Assembly (NCBI GenBank): GCA_963576735.1
Contig: OY755190.1
Location: 4,457,695-4,521,694, forward strand
Source: Bedellia somnulentella
Taxonomy: Eukaryota > Arthropoda > Insecta > Lepidoptera > Bedelliidae
Length of the DNA: 64,000 bases
Direction: 5' to 3'
Made by a program: the position numbers and the translations under genes. Shown in pieces: positions 35,453 through 46,233 of this stretch (the stretch's first letter is position 1; the number at the start of each line of letters is the position of its first letter). The notes below the pieces were generated by a model. The model was given only the letters and a program-made list of their open reading frames with translations, had not been told where the DNA came from and did no database searches.

Positions 35453-36650
35453 TTTTTGATATCAATTGTATAGTCCTCCTCTGATATATTTCCTCCGTCG
35501 TCGTAGATATGCTTCTATCACGTGAATGATTTGTCTATTTGATTTGGCAAAAAGTGTGTACTCTGATCACGTGAAAATATGTTCAGTTTGCCATCCTATT
35601 GGGTATATACGGATTTAACGATAGAATGACGTTGATATTGCGATTGTTAAAGAATTGCAGTCTCGTTTCCTTGTGTATATTTCGTCTGAACTGACTTTTA
35701 TATTACCATCTTTAATACTTACATTAATTTAATTTACTTCAGTCACATTATCCATGTATAACAAATACAATTTTCGTTTACAAAACACTTCATGGCAATA
35801 TTGATAGACATTAAAGTAAATTGTATTTGCGTTTCTGTTAGCATTCCCACAATTGACATCAGCGACATTGTTTAGTTCATGTATTAGTTATTGTAGGTGG
35901 GACAATACATCATGAGGTAAACTAAAGGCTACTTTTATTAGTCGTGTTATATATGACTCTGTGTCTAAATAAGCAGGCGTTTCTTGGTTTCTGCATAGAA
36001 ATAAAAAAAACGTTTCTGCGAAATCAGGCAACAAAGAGGGCGCTCAATTTTACGAACGATAAAGCTCTTTTAACAATGAAATCAAATCTCTAACTCTATT
36101 AATAATTGATTGAAACGTATTACGATTGTTTTGCGTATGATAAAAACATGCACTTCTTCTCTATATAAAGTTTTACTGAGTTAAACTTCAACAAAATTTC
36201 ACACTACTCCGTAAAAGCAATTTTTGTTTAAAGTTGTCCAAATTTTTTTGCTTCGGCGATTGTCTTAGTGTCTATTTTTAACATTTCACAAGTAAAACTG
36301 AGTCATAAATATTGGAGCTTGTCTCTAATCACTTATCTGTTACAAAATACAATATTCGTGAAGTAACATTTCAGTTGTTTAGTTGGCGAATGTGATAAGA
36401 TTAGTTTGCTTGTGGTTAGTCATATTTGGTCCGTGATTAGCATCACTAATCTGCGTCTTACGTTGTTTTCAAGTGACCAATTGAAGTTGGAATGTCATCG
36501 TTACAAAGAACCATACTATTTTTAACTCTTTGTCTGTCTAACTAAGTATGCTCCTCTAAAAATGTAATGAAAATTCTTTTACGTATATTTTAGATGGTGT
36601 AAGTAGAGACCAAGCTATTATCACATAAGTTCTCATGATGTCTTCTTCAC
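35453..36650. other. No gene recognised (intronic)
   Basis: AT-rich intron without a supported feature. Confidence 0.45.
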
Positions 36651-36897
36651 TAATGTACATATATAAATATGCTCACGGCCATGAATTGCATAAAGGGGTA
36701 GCCAGAGTTACAGAGCTAGAAACTCTTCATCCACTTTTGGAAGTTAATAGGGGACAAGATGGCACAAATAAAGTATCATTGGTGGTGGGTCTCCAATCGC
36801 ATCGCCCAAAAACCACTTAAAAAGCCCCATACACTTAGTCGTCTCTTACGACACCCGTGGCTAGAAAGGGGTAGTGACATTCTGAGCCGGCACTACA
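36651..36897 (-). repeat. Family B full copy
   Basis: Reverse copy of the CTACCCCTTTCTACCC subtype: GGCCATGAATTGCATAAAGG at the 3' side to TTCTGAGCCGGCACTACAC at the 5' side. Confidence 0.84.
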
Positions 36898-37771
36898 CGG
36901 CAAGAGGAATATCTTATTTTTATCTGGACTATGTCGCTAGGTGGTTTGATGACCACTTGCAGTCCTAAAAATATATGGCACTGAATACTTCAGTATTCCC
37001 TATGTCTTATTTTATGACCAACAATGGGTTTAAGTAAAGATTCAATAAACTGGAGTATTTGATATTATAGTATTTGATATTCTGTTATTGGCCTTATTTA
37101 CTGTACTGTTTCAACTTACTATATAATATGTGTTGCTGTTGATGATCCTTATATAATAAATAAATAATAATAATAATAGTATATTTTAATTTAAATTATG
37201 ATTTTTGCTCAACGGTACGTAGGGGTTTACTTTTAATTCGTTGCTATGCATTTTCTACCATGAATTGCAGTAGTATTATATTAACTTATCTCACTATATC
37301 AAGCACAATATATTCCTGAGCTGTTTTAATAACGCATACATAATATTTTATTGCTGATATCTTAATGACTAACTGATATATGTTGAAAGACGTACGTAGT
37401 AAGGATAAGAATAGTGTTCTAGCAACACTTTTATTATTATAGTAGACCGAAAGTAGTTTTAGATAAAGACCGTTAATTGTACTTGATTGTTTCTTTCCTA
37501 TTGTTGTGGTCTTGTTACCATTTTTTGTATTGGTTAAAGACTAATAAAAACTTATATGATTGGGTATCTTTTCGATTCTCACCTCTCCCATGGCCGAAAC
37601 AAATAAAATTAGAATTATTATTATTTTATTATTACTTCCATTCAAGAAAAAAAATGACTGGAAACCATTCGAATTCTGGTGATCAACAAAAAGTTTCCTA
37701 TTCCAATTATTAAATCCCGAAATGAGTATCTCATAGCTCAATAATCTAATAAATAATTTGTTCGTTTGCAG

Positions 37772-37882
37772 GACAGCAAGCCAGTGGAAGCGCTGGATGA
37801 CGGGCAGCTGCAGGCGCTCCTACACGAGGTCTACACTTATAAGTGTCCTAAGGATCGGGAGGGGAAAAGTAGCTTGTTTAAG
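37772..37882 (+). CDS. Host gene, second supported exon
   Basis: Acceptor TTCGTTTGCAG and donor AAG|GTATGT bracket 37 codons in phase 0 at both ends. They read DSKPVEALDDGQLQALLHEV, then a YTYKCPKDREGKSSLFK stretch. The first part can form an amphipathic helix (L-x2-LL-x2-V pattern) and the end is charged. It follows exon 1 in frame. Its downstream partner is uncertain: the next exon I can see (48192) appears to need an incoming phase-1 donor, so an exon is probably missing in between. The higher GC and conserved-looking composition contrast sharply with the surrounding AT-rich intron. Confidence 0.82.
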
Positions 37883-37982
37883 GTATGTTGTTACAATTAC
37901 AATATTTCAATAAATTTTTTTTACTAATTTAGTATTGATTCAAAATGGCACGCGTCCGATGTATGATGAAAGAAATAACACA

Positions 37983-38217
37983 TCCCTAAAACCACGGCTA
38001 TAATCCCCTAAAACGGGATATCCAGATATTCAAAGTATAAAAATCCTTTGTCGCTTTTGAAGCTGAGTGGGGGAAAGATAGTAAAATAAAGGTTGTTGGT
38101 AATGGGTCTCCAACCGCGTTGCTCAAGAATTCCTTAAACCCTAACCTGAATACCCTAAGTCGCTCCTTAAAACACCCGGATAAAATGGTTTAGTGTTATT
38201 CTAAGCCGACACTACAC
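37983..38217 (-). repeat. Family B copy
   Basis: Reverse copy just inside the intron downstream of the 37772 exon: CACGGCTATAATCCCCTAAA to TTATTCTAAGCCGACACTAC. Several small deletions. Confidence 0.8.
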
Positions 38218-38559
38218 TCGAATTTATGATCATTTTTTTTCGGAGATTTTTGACATTTCATATATATGTATGTTACTTTCAAATATGTTTTAGTCAATTC
38301 AGATTAAAGTGAAAAATTATAAAAAAAACTGCATAATAAGCTGTTTAATAAAGGCAATTTGAATGCAATTTCTCAATATAGACGCTAATATTGTTCTCAG
38401 AAGTCTTCACATTATTAATTAATGTTTTAATTAATGGAATGAGGTCCCAAATCATGTCATTAAAATAGAGAATAATACTTTGTTTTGTTTCGTATTCAAA
38501 TGTTACTTTTTATATATTTCAAAAGTGACTTGTTATTTATTTAACAACAAAACTATATT

Positions 38560-39035
38560 AGTAGATTTATACATATACTCACGCCCATTATTCCCATTGG
38601 GGTAGGCAGAGACTATCGATCGCCACTTAGTACGATCATGACAAACCTCTCTTGCTTCCCTTACATTCATTATTCTTCTCATACATGCTCTTTTATTTTG
38701 CGATCAAGTGCAATGTGAAAGATTATATTTTAAAAAAGATAGGAAGACAAATTCCGAGATGGATGGGGCACATAGAGAGAATTTATGTAAATTGGTTAAT
38801 GAGATTTATAGAGCCAATGTGGAACACAATTTCTGTAGAAGACGACCACGTAGGAAATAGTCAGATCAAAAAGATAATATGATCTAAACGGGTCCGAAGC
38901 GTCGACTATAGAAGAGCATGAATAATTGTAAAATAATATTGATTTGTAAACGAAGCTCGAGAGTTTGGGAAGATCGTAAAAGTGTTGGCAATCGATAGTA
39001 ATACCACAATAATAACTAATGGTTTGGTTGTAAGT
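38560..39035. pseudogene. Two LINE family C ends arranged head to head
   Basis: The first ~140 bp are a reverse family C terminus (CCATTGGGGTAGGCAGAGAC to CATACATGCTCTTTTATTTT). From about 38715 a forward fragment begins (GGGGCACATAGAGAGAAT, ATTTATAGAGCCAATGTGG) and runs to CTAATGGTTTGGTTGTAAGT. Both 3' ends point outward, so this is two insertions or a rearrangement rather than a twin-priming inversion. Confidence 0.65.
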
Positions 39036-39900
39036 ATGTAATAACCCTTATTGTACCATTTTTACCCCACTCAGCATGATGTATAGCTACCCCTTGAAAT
39101 GCGTGGGTATTAAATCAAAATAGAACAAGACATGAATGCATCTACTATCTATAATAAAATATAAAACCCAAAAAGAAAGGAAACAAATATGTTCTCAATT
39201 AAACCTAATTAGTGTTGTCATTACAACGAGCAATTTAACAGTGAGAATACACATCGAATAAGGCAAGAACAAAATATTCACATCGACGGAATCTAGTTAC
39301 TTGAGCTTGGAATTTGATATTCGAACTGCCGACCTCTTATAAAAACATCTTATAAAAATATCTCAAACTACATACATAACTATCACTAAATATTAAAACT
39401 AAAAATTATGGAAAAACAAAAAGATCAATTGTACGCCCAGGATACGATCGACCGCACTCTCTAATCGTAGTCTTCTTGTTCGCCGACTACACCACGGTGA
39501 AAAGATGAAAGACGAAATTACGTCTCATATTAACTTATCTACGATTATTGATCAAAGTAAAAAGGGGCTTGACGCTGCAACAAATAATTAAACGGAATAA
39601 AGGTACAATGTCTCCGGGGTTAATCACTAAATAAGGATTATCCAAACACTCACACCTTTTGCTTGTAATTATAACAGGAAATTAACTACACCTATGCGAT
39701 TAGGTCATCAAACTCTTTTCAACAAAACCGTATTTTCTGCAACTGCAAACACGTTATAAAATTACTTATTTGAAGCACTATAATTCATATTATCACTAGT
39801 ATGCCGAATTCTTATCCATGATATTATAAATTTACATTAAACCCTCACCAATACTGGACTTTGGGTACGTGTCTAGGTATTGATCACCGTTTTCTTGTCA
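39036..39900. other. No gene recognised (intronic)
   Basis: AT-rich intron DNA. A short stretch near 39062 recalls family B but is too weak to call. Confidence 0.4.
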
Positions 39901-39915
39901 TCCAGCCGGTCAAGT

Positions 39916-40650
39916 ACCCACTGAATATCTTATATTATTTTTAATATATATTAATGACATTTGCTCTAAAGTTATATTAAAAGCAGACATTGTATGCTAC
40001 GCTGATGATACTGCCATAATTTTTCAGGGGAATTCTTGGGAAGATGTACAAGTAACTGCACAGCTAGGTCTTTCGCAAATATCTAACTGGCTGAAAATAA
40101 ATCTTTTAGGCCTTAACGTATCAAAAACGCACTTTTTGTGTTTTCACAAGACTAAGTCGTCAGCCCCACCTTCGAACTTAACCACTGTAAAAATCCACGA
40201 TGTAATGTGCTCAAATGTCAATTCATCAACACATCCATGTACATGTGCTTCTATAAATAAAACTAAAAATGTCAAATATCTAGGAATTAACATTGATGAA
40301 AATTTAAATTTTAAGGAGCATATCTCCATCACTTCCTCTAGAGTACGAAAATTGATATTTGCTATGAAACTTCTTCGAGAGGTCACTGAGGGAAGGCTTC
40401 TCAAGATGGTGTATTATGCTTTGTGCCAATCCGTACTGAACTATTGCATTTTGATTTGGGGTGGATGTGCTGTTTCAGTCCTCATAATATTAGAAAGGGC
40501 CCAAAGGGCTGTGCTAAAAACCCTTCTCCGGAAACCTCGCAGATATTCCACATCACTTTTATTCGCAGATTCAAAAGTTCTAAGCGTACGCAAACTATTT
40601 ATTCTGAAAGCAGTGTTGTATGCTCACCGTAATATAGCTCAAATAGCCGG
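39916..40650 (+). pseudogene. LINE reverse transcriptase fragment, left half
   Basis: It opens with ILFLIYINDICSKV and then the RT catalytic box CYADDTAIIF (GCTGATGAT at 40001), followed by ISNWLKINLL, SKTHFLCF, KYLGINIDENLNF and the thumb-like ALCQSVLNYCILIWGG. This is the palm-C/thumb part of a CR1/jockey-type non-LTR retrotransposon. The upstream part is lost or mutated. The frame is cut at 40651 by the inverted-repeat element, and the RT's C-terminus resumes at 42840. Confidence 0.8.
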
Positions 40651-41060
40651 AGAGCTGACAGGCATTTTTGAGTACATCCTTGAGGCACATTGAAAATATT
40701 ATTGTTGATTAGTTGCGAATGTGTGGATGATGAAATGGCCGACCTGGCTGGGAGGTTGCGGGGCGTTAATGAGCTATGAATTTTTTAATTCGCAATTTTT
40801 CTCATGCAGAAAATGTTCTTGAGGCACTTTGAATCTTACAGCATTTTAAAGTCTGATGTTTAATTAAACGATATATCATAATGCCAGGCGATTTGGTTGG
40901 GATTTAAATGGTGACAGGCGATTTAAAGTTATATTTTTTTTTGCGCAAAAAATGTACTTGAGGCAAGCTGGGATCTATACACAATAATTGTTGTGTTGAT
41001 AAGATGCCATATATCAAATGACAGGCCGTTCTGGCGGTTATTTAATCTTGCCAGGTGATA
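40651..41060 (+). repeat. Left 410-bp terminal inverted repeat
   Basis: It contains three copies of a CTTGAGGCA motif (about 40679, 40819 and 40948) and about five copies of a TG[AC]CAGG motif, spaced through the arm. Such regular subterminal repeats are typical transposase binding arrays (inference). Confidence 0.85.
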
Positions 41061-41213
41061 ATAATAGTTGCCTGTGAGTGCGAGTGAGCGGCATAGCGGG
41101 TTGTTATGAGCGTGAGAGAGAGCGTATATCTGCAGTCGACTGAGTGGAGCGTGCCGTGACGTGATTGGCTGGGAGATATTACTGGTCCCAGTCAAATCCG
41201 GCCTACAGATTTT

Positions 41214-42353
41214 ATGAAACAATTAAAAAACATAAAATTTAAACAAGCCTTAGTCAAATTTATCATTGATCATTGGTCACAAAATGAAATGATACCGTTT
41301 ATTGGTAATACAACAATTAACGTAAATTATGATCGTTGTTATTCATACAAAGCTGACGATAATTTAATTCTTATGAACATCAATGAGAGTATGACATGTG
41401 AAGATCATGAAGAAGCAGACACAAAAATAGTGCATCATGTCTGTAAAATTGATGCAGATACAACAACAAATGTACTCATAAAATCATGCGATACAGACGT
41501 ATTATTGATAATGCTTGGAAACATGGATCATCTTGATAGCGACCAACTGAATATTTTTATGGAATACGGCACTGGAAATAGAAGAAGATTCATTGATATA
41601 TCACAATTATATGCCAAATTCGGAAATTCAGTATGCGCAAGTTTGCCTGGCTTTCATGCAGTCACTGGGTGTGACAACAATCCTTCATTTTTTAATAAAG
41701 GCAAGCGGAGGCCTTTCCAACTATTAATGAAAAATAAACTGTATCAAAAAGCGTTTATTGATCTAGGATGTGCGCATACGACAGATTTACGCAATGAGGT
41801 TTTTAACATGCTTGAGAAGTTCGTTTGTGAAATGTACGGTGTCAATAATATCGCAGATATAAACATAGCACGGTTTGAAAAATTTTGCAAGACATTTAAA
41901 GCTAAGAGCACGGAAGAGCCTTTCAAAAAAACGGTCAAAAACTATGATCCGTCTACGTTACCACCATGTAAAGCAGAGTTGCACCAACAGCTTTTAAGAG
42001 CTCAATATGTTACAAGTATCTGGAGAAATGCACATTTACGTTTTCCAAGTAACCTAGTACCCACTGAACATGGATGGCAGCTGAAGGAGGATAAACTGGA
42101 TTTTTATTGGTTTGATGGGGATTGCATGCCGCAATTAGTTATCGATGCAATTGATCCTGGGACATTTGAACACTCTGATGAAAATGATACAGGTATGTAA
42201 TAATAATTTGTTAAATACTCGCACTATTAATTGTATTTCACATTTGTTAATTTTTTTTATTTATTTTCAGACAATGAAGAAGAGTTCATAGAACTCAACT
42301 CTTTGGACGAGTTTACAAGCGACGAGGAGATTCCATCAGATATCGATGATTAA
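41214..42353 (+). CDS. FEN1/XPG-like nuclease domain protein of the inverted-repeat element
   Basis: Two exons: 41214-42192 (donor ACAG|GTATGT) and 42271-42353 (acceptor TTATTTTCAG), joined in frame to 353 residues. The pattern HEEADTK (E67, D69), SCDTDVLLIML (D93, D95) and TGCDNNPSFFNKGK (D154) parallels the FEN1/XPG core E-x-E, D-x-D and GCDY with similar spacing. FEN1 has about 19 and 52 residues between the equivalent acids; here there are about 24 and 59. The N-terminal XPG-N acids are missing, and no exon upstream supplies them, so the gene may be internally deleted. The second exon is very acidic (NEEEFIELNSLDEF...). The frame is fully open. The role in transposition is inferred. Confidence 0.72.
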
Positions 42354-42429
42354 AAATAATTACATAAAAAGTATATCAATTTTTTTTTGTAAAAATTTAT
42401 TTTTTTTATAATAAATAATAAAAAAATGA

Positions 42430-42839
42430 TATCACCTGGCAAGATTAAATAACCGCCAGAACGGCCTGTCATTTGATATATGGCATCTTATCAACACAAC
42501 AATTATTGTGTATAGATCCCAGCTTGCCTCAAGTACATTTTTTGCGCAAAAAAAAATATAACTTTAAATCGCCTGTCACCATTTAAATCCCAACCAAATC
42601 GCCTGGCATTATGATATATCGTTTAATTAAACATCAGACTTTAAAATGCTGTAAGATTCAAAGTGCCTCAAGAACATTTTCTGCATGAGAAAAATTGCGA
42701 ATTAAAAAATTCATAGCTCATTAACGCCCCGCAACCTCCCAGCCAGGTCGGCCATTTCATCATCCACACATTCGCAACTAATCAACAATAATATTTTCAA
42801 TGTGCCTCAAGGATGTACTCAAAAATGCCTGTCAGCTCT
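42430..42839 (-). repeat. Right 410-bp terminal inverted repeat
   Basis: Mirror of the left arm, running from TATCACCTGGCAAGATTAAA to TGCCTGTCAGCTCT. I found no mismatch on reading both arms against each other. Confidence 0.85.
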
Positions 42840-43088
42840 TGGGGTAAAAGTCCATTATATAAAGAACTGTTGAAAAAACGAAAATTTACAATTCCTGTAC
42901 CTTCTTTTATAACCAGTTTTGGCCAACGATTTAGAAATTTTTTGTCCCCTTTTATGTACAATAAATTAATTTCCAAATTTCCTGACTTAAAATCTTATGG
43001 TAACTGGGATTTTAAAAAGAAGGTATCTGCTATAATTATGGAAATCAGTTTTGATGAAGCGGAATCTTTGTTAAAAGTATTGAATTAA
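42840..43088 (+). pseudogene. LINE C-terminal fragment, right half
   Basis: It resumes the LINE interrupted at 40651. It encodes KSPLYKELLKK, then ITSFGQRFRNFLSPFMYNKL and a final FDEAESLLKVLN before a stop. The SFGQRF...FLYN-type ending is the C-terminus of the same CR1/jockey-like RT family. If the TSD is AGCT, the rejoined reading would need a one-base frame change, so the LINE was already decaying. Confidence 0.72.
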
Positions 43089-43102
43089 TATTGCTCTTTA
43101 AT

Positions 43103-43250
43103 AAACACACACACACACTCACATACACACACACTCACATACACACACACTCACATACACACACACTCACATACACACACACACACACACTCACACACAC
43201 TCTCACTCACACACACACATACACGCGCGCGCGCACAAACACGCATCTCT
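43103..43250. repeat. CA-rich microsatellite
   Basis: Interrupted array of ACACAC with TCACATACACACACAC units repeated four times, then CGCGCGCG. It separates two LINEs and may derive from a LINE tail. Confidence 0.92.
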
Positions 43251-43395
43251 CTCAGTTATTATAATATATTTTTTTATTTATTCATTTATTTCAGACGTTA
43301 CAACATCCATATATTTGTTAGTAGACAGTGAAAATGACTTAAACCTATTGTTAGTATTATTATTATTGTAATTTATATAAAATCTTATAGTGTCG

Positions 43396-46233
43396 TCACT
43401 TTGCCACACTGTACGCGGTACATTCCCTGTTCCAGTGAATGGTCCGCACCCAGTGAGCCAAAATGGGACAGTCAAAACGTTCAGCAACAGCCCTCACGAT
43501 GCTGTTGCTGCTGGCTCGCACCCGTGCCATCAACGAGGCAGTTCGTTTGCGAATTATCCCATAAAAGTCATCGGTTCGCTCTCTCGCGAACATACCAGAT
43601 GCACTACAAAAGCGTGACAGCCGCAACAGCATCCTGAAGGTGTTGTTGTACTGCACACGGAGCTTATTAAAAGCTTTTTGTGTATAGTTTGTCCAGAGGC
43701 TACTTGTATACATGGTCTGACAAAACGCTTTAAAAAGCGTAACCTTGACGTCAACTGAGCAGTTGGAGAAACGGCGAATAAGCATATTTCCTCTAATGCA
43801 CAAAGATCTTCGCTCTCTTTCAATGTCAATGTCGTCGCAGAGATTCTCACTTAAGATATGGCCCAAGTATTTAAAATGAGATACCTTATTAAGAGGTATG
43901 CCATTTAAGCAAATAGGTGGTATTTTTCGCTTCTTCTGTACCCCATTGGAAAACATCATATATTCAGTCTTTTTTATGTTGTATATCAAACCATGAGATT
44001 CAGCATACGACTCACAGATATACAACATCTTCCTCATTGCGGCTATCGACGGACTCAGTAGTGCCATATCATCAGCATAACTTATATTGTTTATGTTAAT
44101 ACCATTGATGCTGCAACCGACCCCAGCCCCGCTGAGTTCCTCAATTAGCGCATTAATATACATATTAAACAGTATTGGAGAAGTTAGTCCACCCTGTCTC
44201 AATCCACACTCGAGCTGGTATGCATTAGATAACGTATCACCCCATCTCACGTAATTTATCTGGTTCGTGTACCAATACTGCAATATAATCAAGAATTCAT
44301 CTGGAATCTTTCCCTTAAGTTTGGTCCAAAGTATGTCATAAGATACCAAATCGAAGGCTTTGGACAAATCCAAGAAACATACATATACCGGCGTATTCCT
44401 ATCCACATAATACTTCACTGTACTTTTAAGACACAGTATGGCTGACTCTGTAGATAACGAGCGTCTAAAGCCAAACTGGGCATCATGAAGTTTCAGATGA
44501 TTATCGAGATGAGAGTTAAACATGTGATCAAAGACCTTTGCAATTGTAGTGGCCAAAGAAATCGGTCTGTAGTTAGATTTATCACATATATCTCCTGTCT
44601 TACACTTCAGTACTGGCACAACAAACACCTTGATCATATCTGTCGGTAGATATGAGTGAGACACACACAATGAGTAAAACAGAGACAACACACGAATGGC
44701 GTTTTCACCCGCGAACTGTAAGTGTTCAATTGTCAACCCGTCGTGACCGGGAGAGCGACCTCTGTGGATGCCTTTGATGGCGTGTTTGACATCGGCCGCT
44801 GTAAACGTCATCGGTGTTTCCTTCCCCTCAGAGCCTACCTGCAGGTTTGACTTGGATTGACCCAGGGAAGAGCTTACAGAAAAGTGGTTTACAAACATAT
44901 TAGCAATATCACTTGGCTCAGACACGCCCTCCACGCTCACGGGAAGGCTTGGTTGGATATTGAGTTCATTTGTTGATTTCCAAAATGCCTTAAAGTCTTT
45001 GTTATACCTATGTGTCGCTATGATATCCATCTTTATCCGTTCCTGGTTATCAATACACCATTTTAACTTCGATTTAAATGCACGTCGCGTAGTACACATG
45101 TCATCATAAATGCTACCAAACCGAGGTTTACCGTATAAACACCAATTACTATAACATTTTCTAGCCTCCACATGAGCATGTCTAACGTGTCTGTTCCACC
45201 CTATCACATGATTGGTTCGCCTTTTTTTGGGTTTACATTTAGAGTAACTTTTAATCGAGGCTTCACATAAAATAGAGACAATTTGAGTATATATATTCGC
45301 AACAATTTGTCGGTGATTAATATCTGTACAAAAGTTACTTTTACAACATTCAACACATTCTTGGGGAAATACAACATTTTTAAATAGTTTTTCTGACTCT
45401 TCCTGATAAATATTGATCTGTTCGTTAGTTCGTTCTCCCCACGCAACCCCCTCACGGAATCTAGGTTTAAGAACAGTAACTTTTGGTCTTAGTAACGATA
45501 AATTACAATCTACAAATAGAGGTAAGTGGTCGGACCAAAACACGTCGTATCTGATGTTTACACCCACAACGGTATTCCACGCAGCGTCAGACACTAGACA
45601 GTGATCAAGCCACCTCCTGCTTCCACATGATTCACTAATAAAAGTATAATTGTCAGAAAACATACCCAATTTATCGAAGTCCACACATTTCAGTTGCAAA
45701 TCCACACAGTACTGTAACATTTCACTACAGAAAACCTCTCCGACATGAGCATTAAAGTCACCAAGTATGAAGATATTGTCCGCGTCGTTACAATCAATTA
45801 TGGCTCCAAGTTCACCCATACATTCACTAAACTCTGGTAAATTGTCCACGCAATCCGTCGGCATATATACGCTGGCTAATAACAATGTTCTATTATTAAC
45901 TATCGCTTTGATTGCACATATACGCACACTTTTGCACTCTATGACGGACACCGAATCGAAAATCCCTTTTCTCCATAGTATGCCGACCCCACCGTACGGC
46001 CTTCCTCTCAGCAAACCTGCCCCACTATCCACTGCTGACTTTCCAGTGTATTCGAACCCTCCATGTATTGAGCCGAGGAACGGGATATCATCGGGTAGAA
46101 GCCAATGTTCTTGTATTGCGATTACATCACATGTATTGCATAAATATTTTATACACCCTGCCGACCTTTTCACCGATTTGCAGTTAAAACTTACAAACCG
46201 GGCTGAATCCGTGTATTTAGTTTTAGTCGCCAT
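43396..46233 (-). CDS. LINE ORF2: AP endonuclease and reverse transcriptase
   Basis: A 945-residue open frame. The N-terminal APE-type endonuclease shows FNCKS (N17), QEHW (E42), LGDFNAHVG (D159, N161) and SDHLPLF (D235, H236), a complete set of the expected acids and His. The RT follows: SNYRPISL (about 553), FLDLSKAFD (D622), GLRQGGLTSPILFN (about 687) and YADDMALL (D721, D722). The tail has FKYLGHIL and a long helical region ending near HWVRTIHW. The protein nicks target DNA and copies the LINE RNA there. The ATG lies in the end of ORF1, ATGGCGACTAA, so translation probably relies on termination-reinitiation (inference). It ends at TGA. Confidence 0.93.
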   Translation of the reverse strand: MATKTKYTDSARFVSFNCKSVKRSAGCIKYLCNTCDVIAIQEHWLLPDDIPFLGSIHGGFEYTGKSAVDSGAGLLRGRPYGGVGILWRKGIFDSVSVIECKSVRICAIKAIVNNRTLLLASVYMPTDCVDNLPEFSECMGELGAIIDCNDADNIFILGDFNAHVGEVFCSEMLQYCVDLQLKCVDFDKLGMFSDNYTFISESCGSRRWLDHCLVSDAAWNTVVGVNIRYDVFWSDHLPLFVDCNLSLLRPKVTVLKPRFREGVAWGERTNEQINIYQEESEKLFKNVVFPQECVECCKSNFCTDINHRQIVANIYTQIVSILCEASIKSYSKCKPKKRRTNHVIGWNRHVRHAHVEARKCYSNWCLYGKPRFGSIYDDMCTTRRAFKSKLKWCIDNQERIKMDIIATHRYNKDFKAFWKSTNELNIQPSLPVSVEGVSEPSDIANMFVNHFSVSSSLGQSKSNLQVGSEGKETPMTFTAADVKHAIKGIHRGRSPGHDGLTIEHLQFAGENAIRVLSLFYSLCVSHSYLPTDMIKVFVVPVLKCKTGDICDKSNYRPISLATTIAKVFDHMFNSHLDNHLKLHDAQFGFRRSLSTESAILCLKSTVKYYVDRNTPVYVCFLDLSKAFDLVSYDILWTKLKGKIPDEFLIILQYWYTNQINYVRWGDTLSNAYQLECGLRQGGLTSPILFNMYINALIEELSGAGVGCSINGININNISYADDMALLSPSIAAMRKMLYICESYAESHGLIYNIKKTEYMMFSNGVQKKRKIPPICLNGIPLNKVSHFKYLGHILSENLCDDIDIERERRSLCIRGNMLIRRFSNCSVDVKVTLFKAFCQTMYTSSLWTNYTQKAFNKLRVQYNNTFRMLLRLSRFCSASGMFARERTDDFYGIIRKRTASLMARVRASSNSIVRAVAERFDCPILAHWVRTIHWNRECTAYSVAK

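Larger units (their letters stand above)
5953..37771 (+). other. Intron 1 of the host gene, about 31.8 kb
   Basis: It is bounded by GTAAGT at the 5' end and TTCGTTTGCAG at the 3' end. Nearly everything recognisable inside is mobile DNA: LINE C ends, SINE A, B and J copies, MITEs, a Penelope remnant, a mariner and a 4.38-kb DNA transposon. I found no other convincing host exon within it. An internal alternative exon cannot be excluded without RNA data. Confidence 0.65.
40651..42839 (+). mobile_element. 2.19-kb element with perfect 410-bp inverted repeats and a nuclease-like gene
   Basis: The 410 bp at 40651-41060 and at 42430-42839 read as exact reverse complements, including a 9-base T-run, so the element is young or its arms are homogenised. 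It sits inside an older LINE fragment whose coding resumes on the far side. The possible target duplication is AGCT, with the element then starting GACAGGCATTTTTG; this is ambiguous because AGCT is palindromic. Between the arms lies one intact two-exon gene. Academ-type transposons also carry XPG-like nucleases and long inverted repeats (established knowledge), but I cannot place this one there without a search. Confidence 0.85.

Noticed and set aside
43103..43250. Regular TCACATACACACACAC units that could be mistaken for an array
   Set aside because: Simple CA-type microsatellite with no spacers. This is eukaryotic DNA, so a CRISPR array is not expected.
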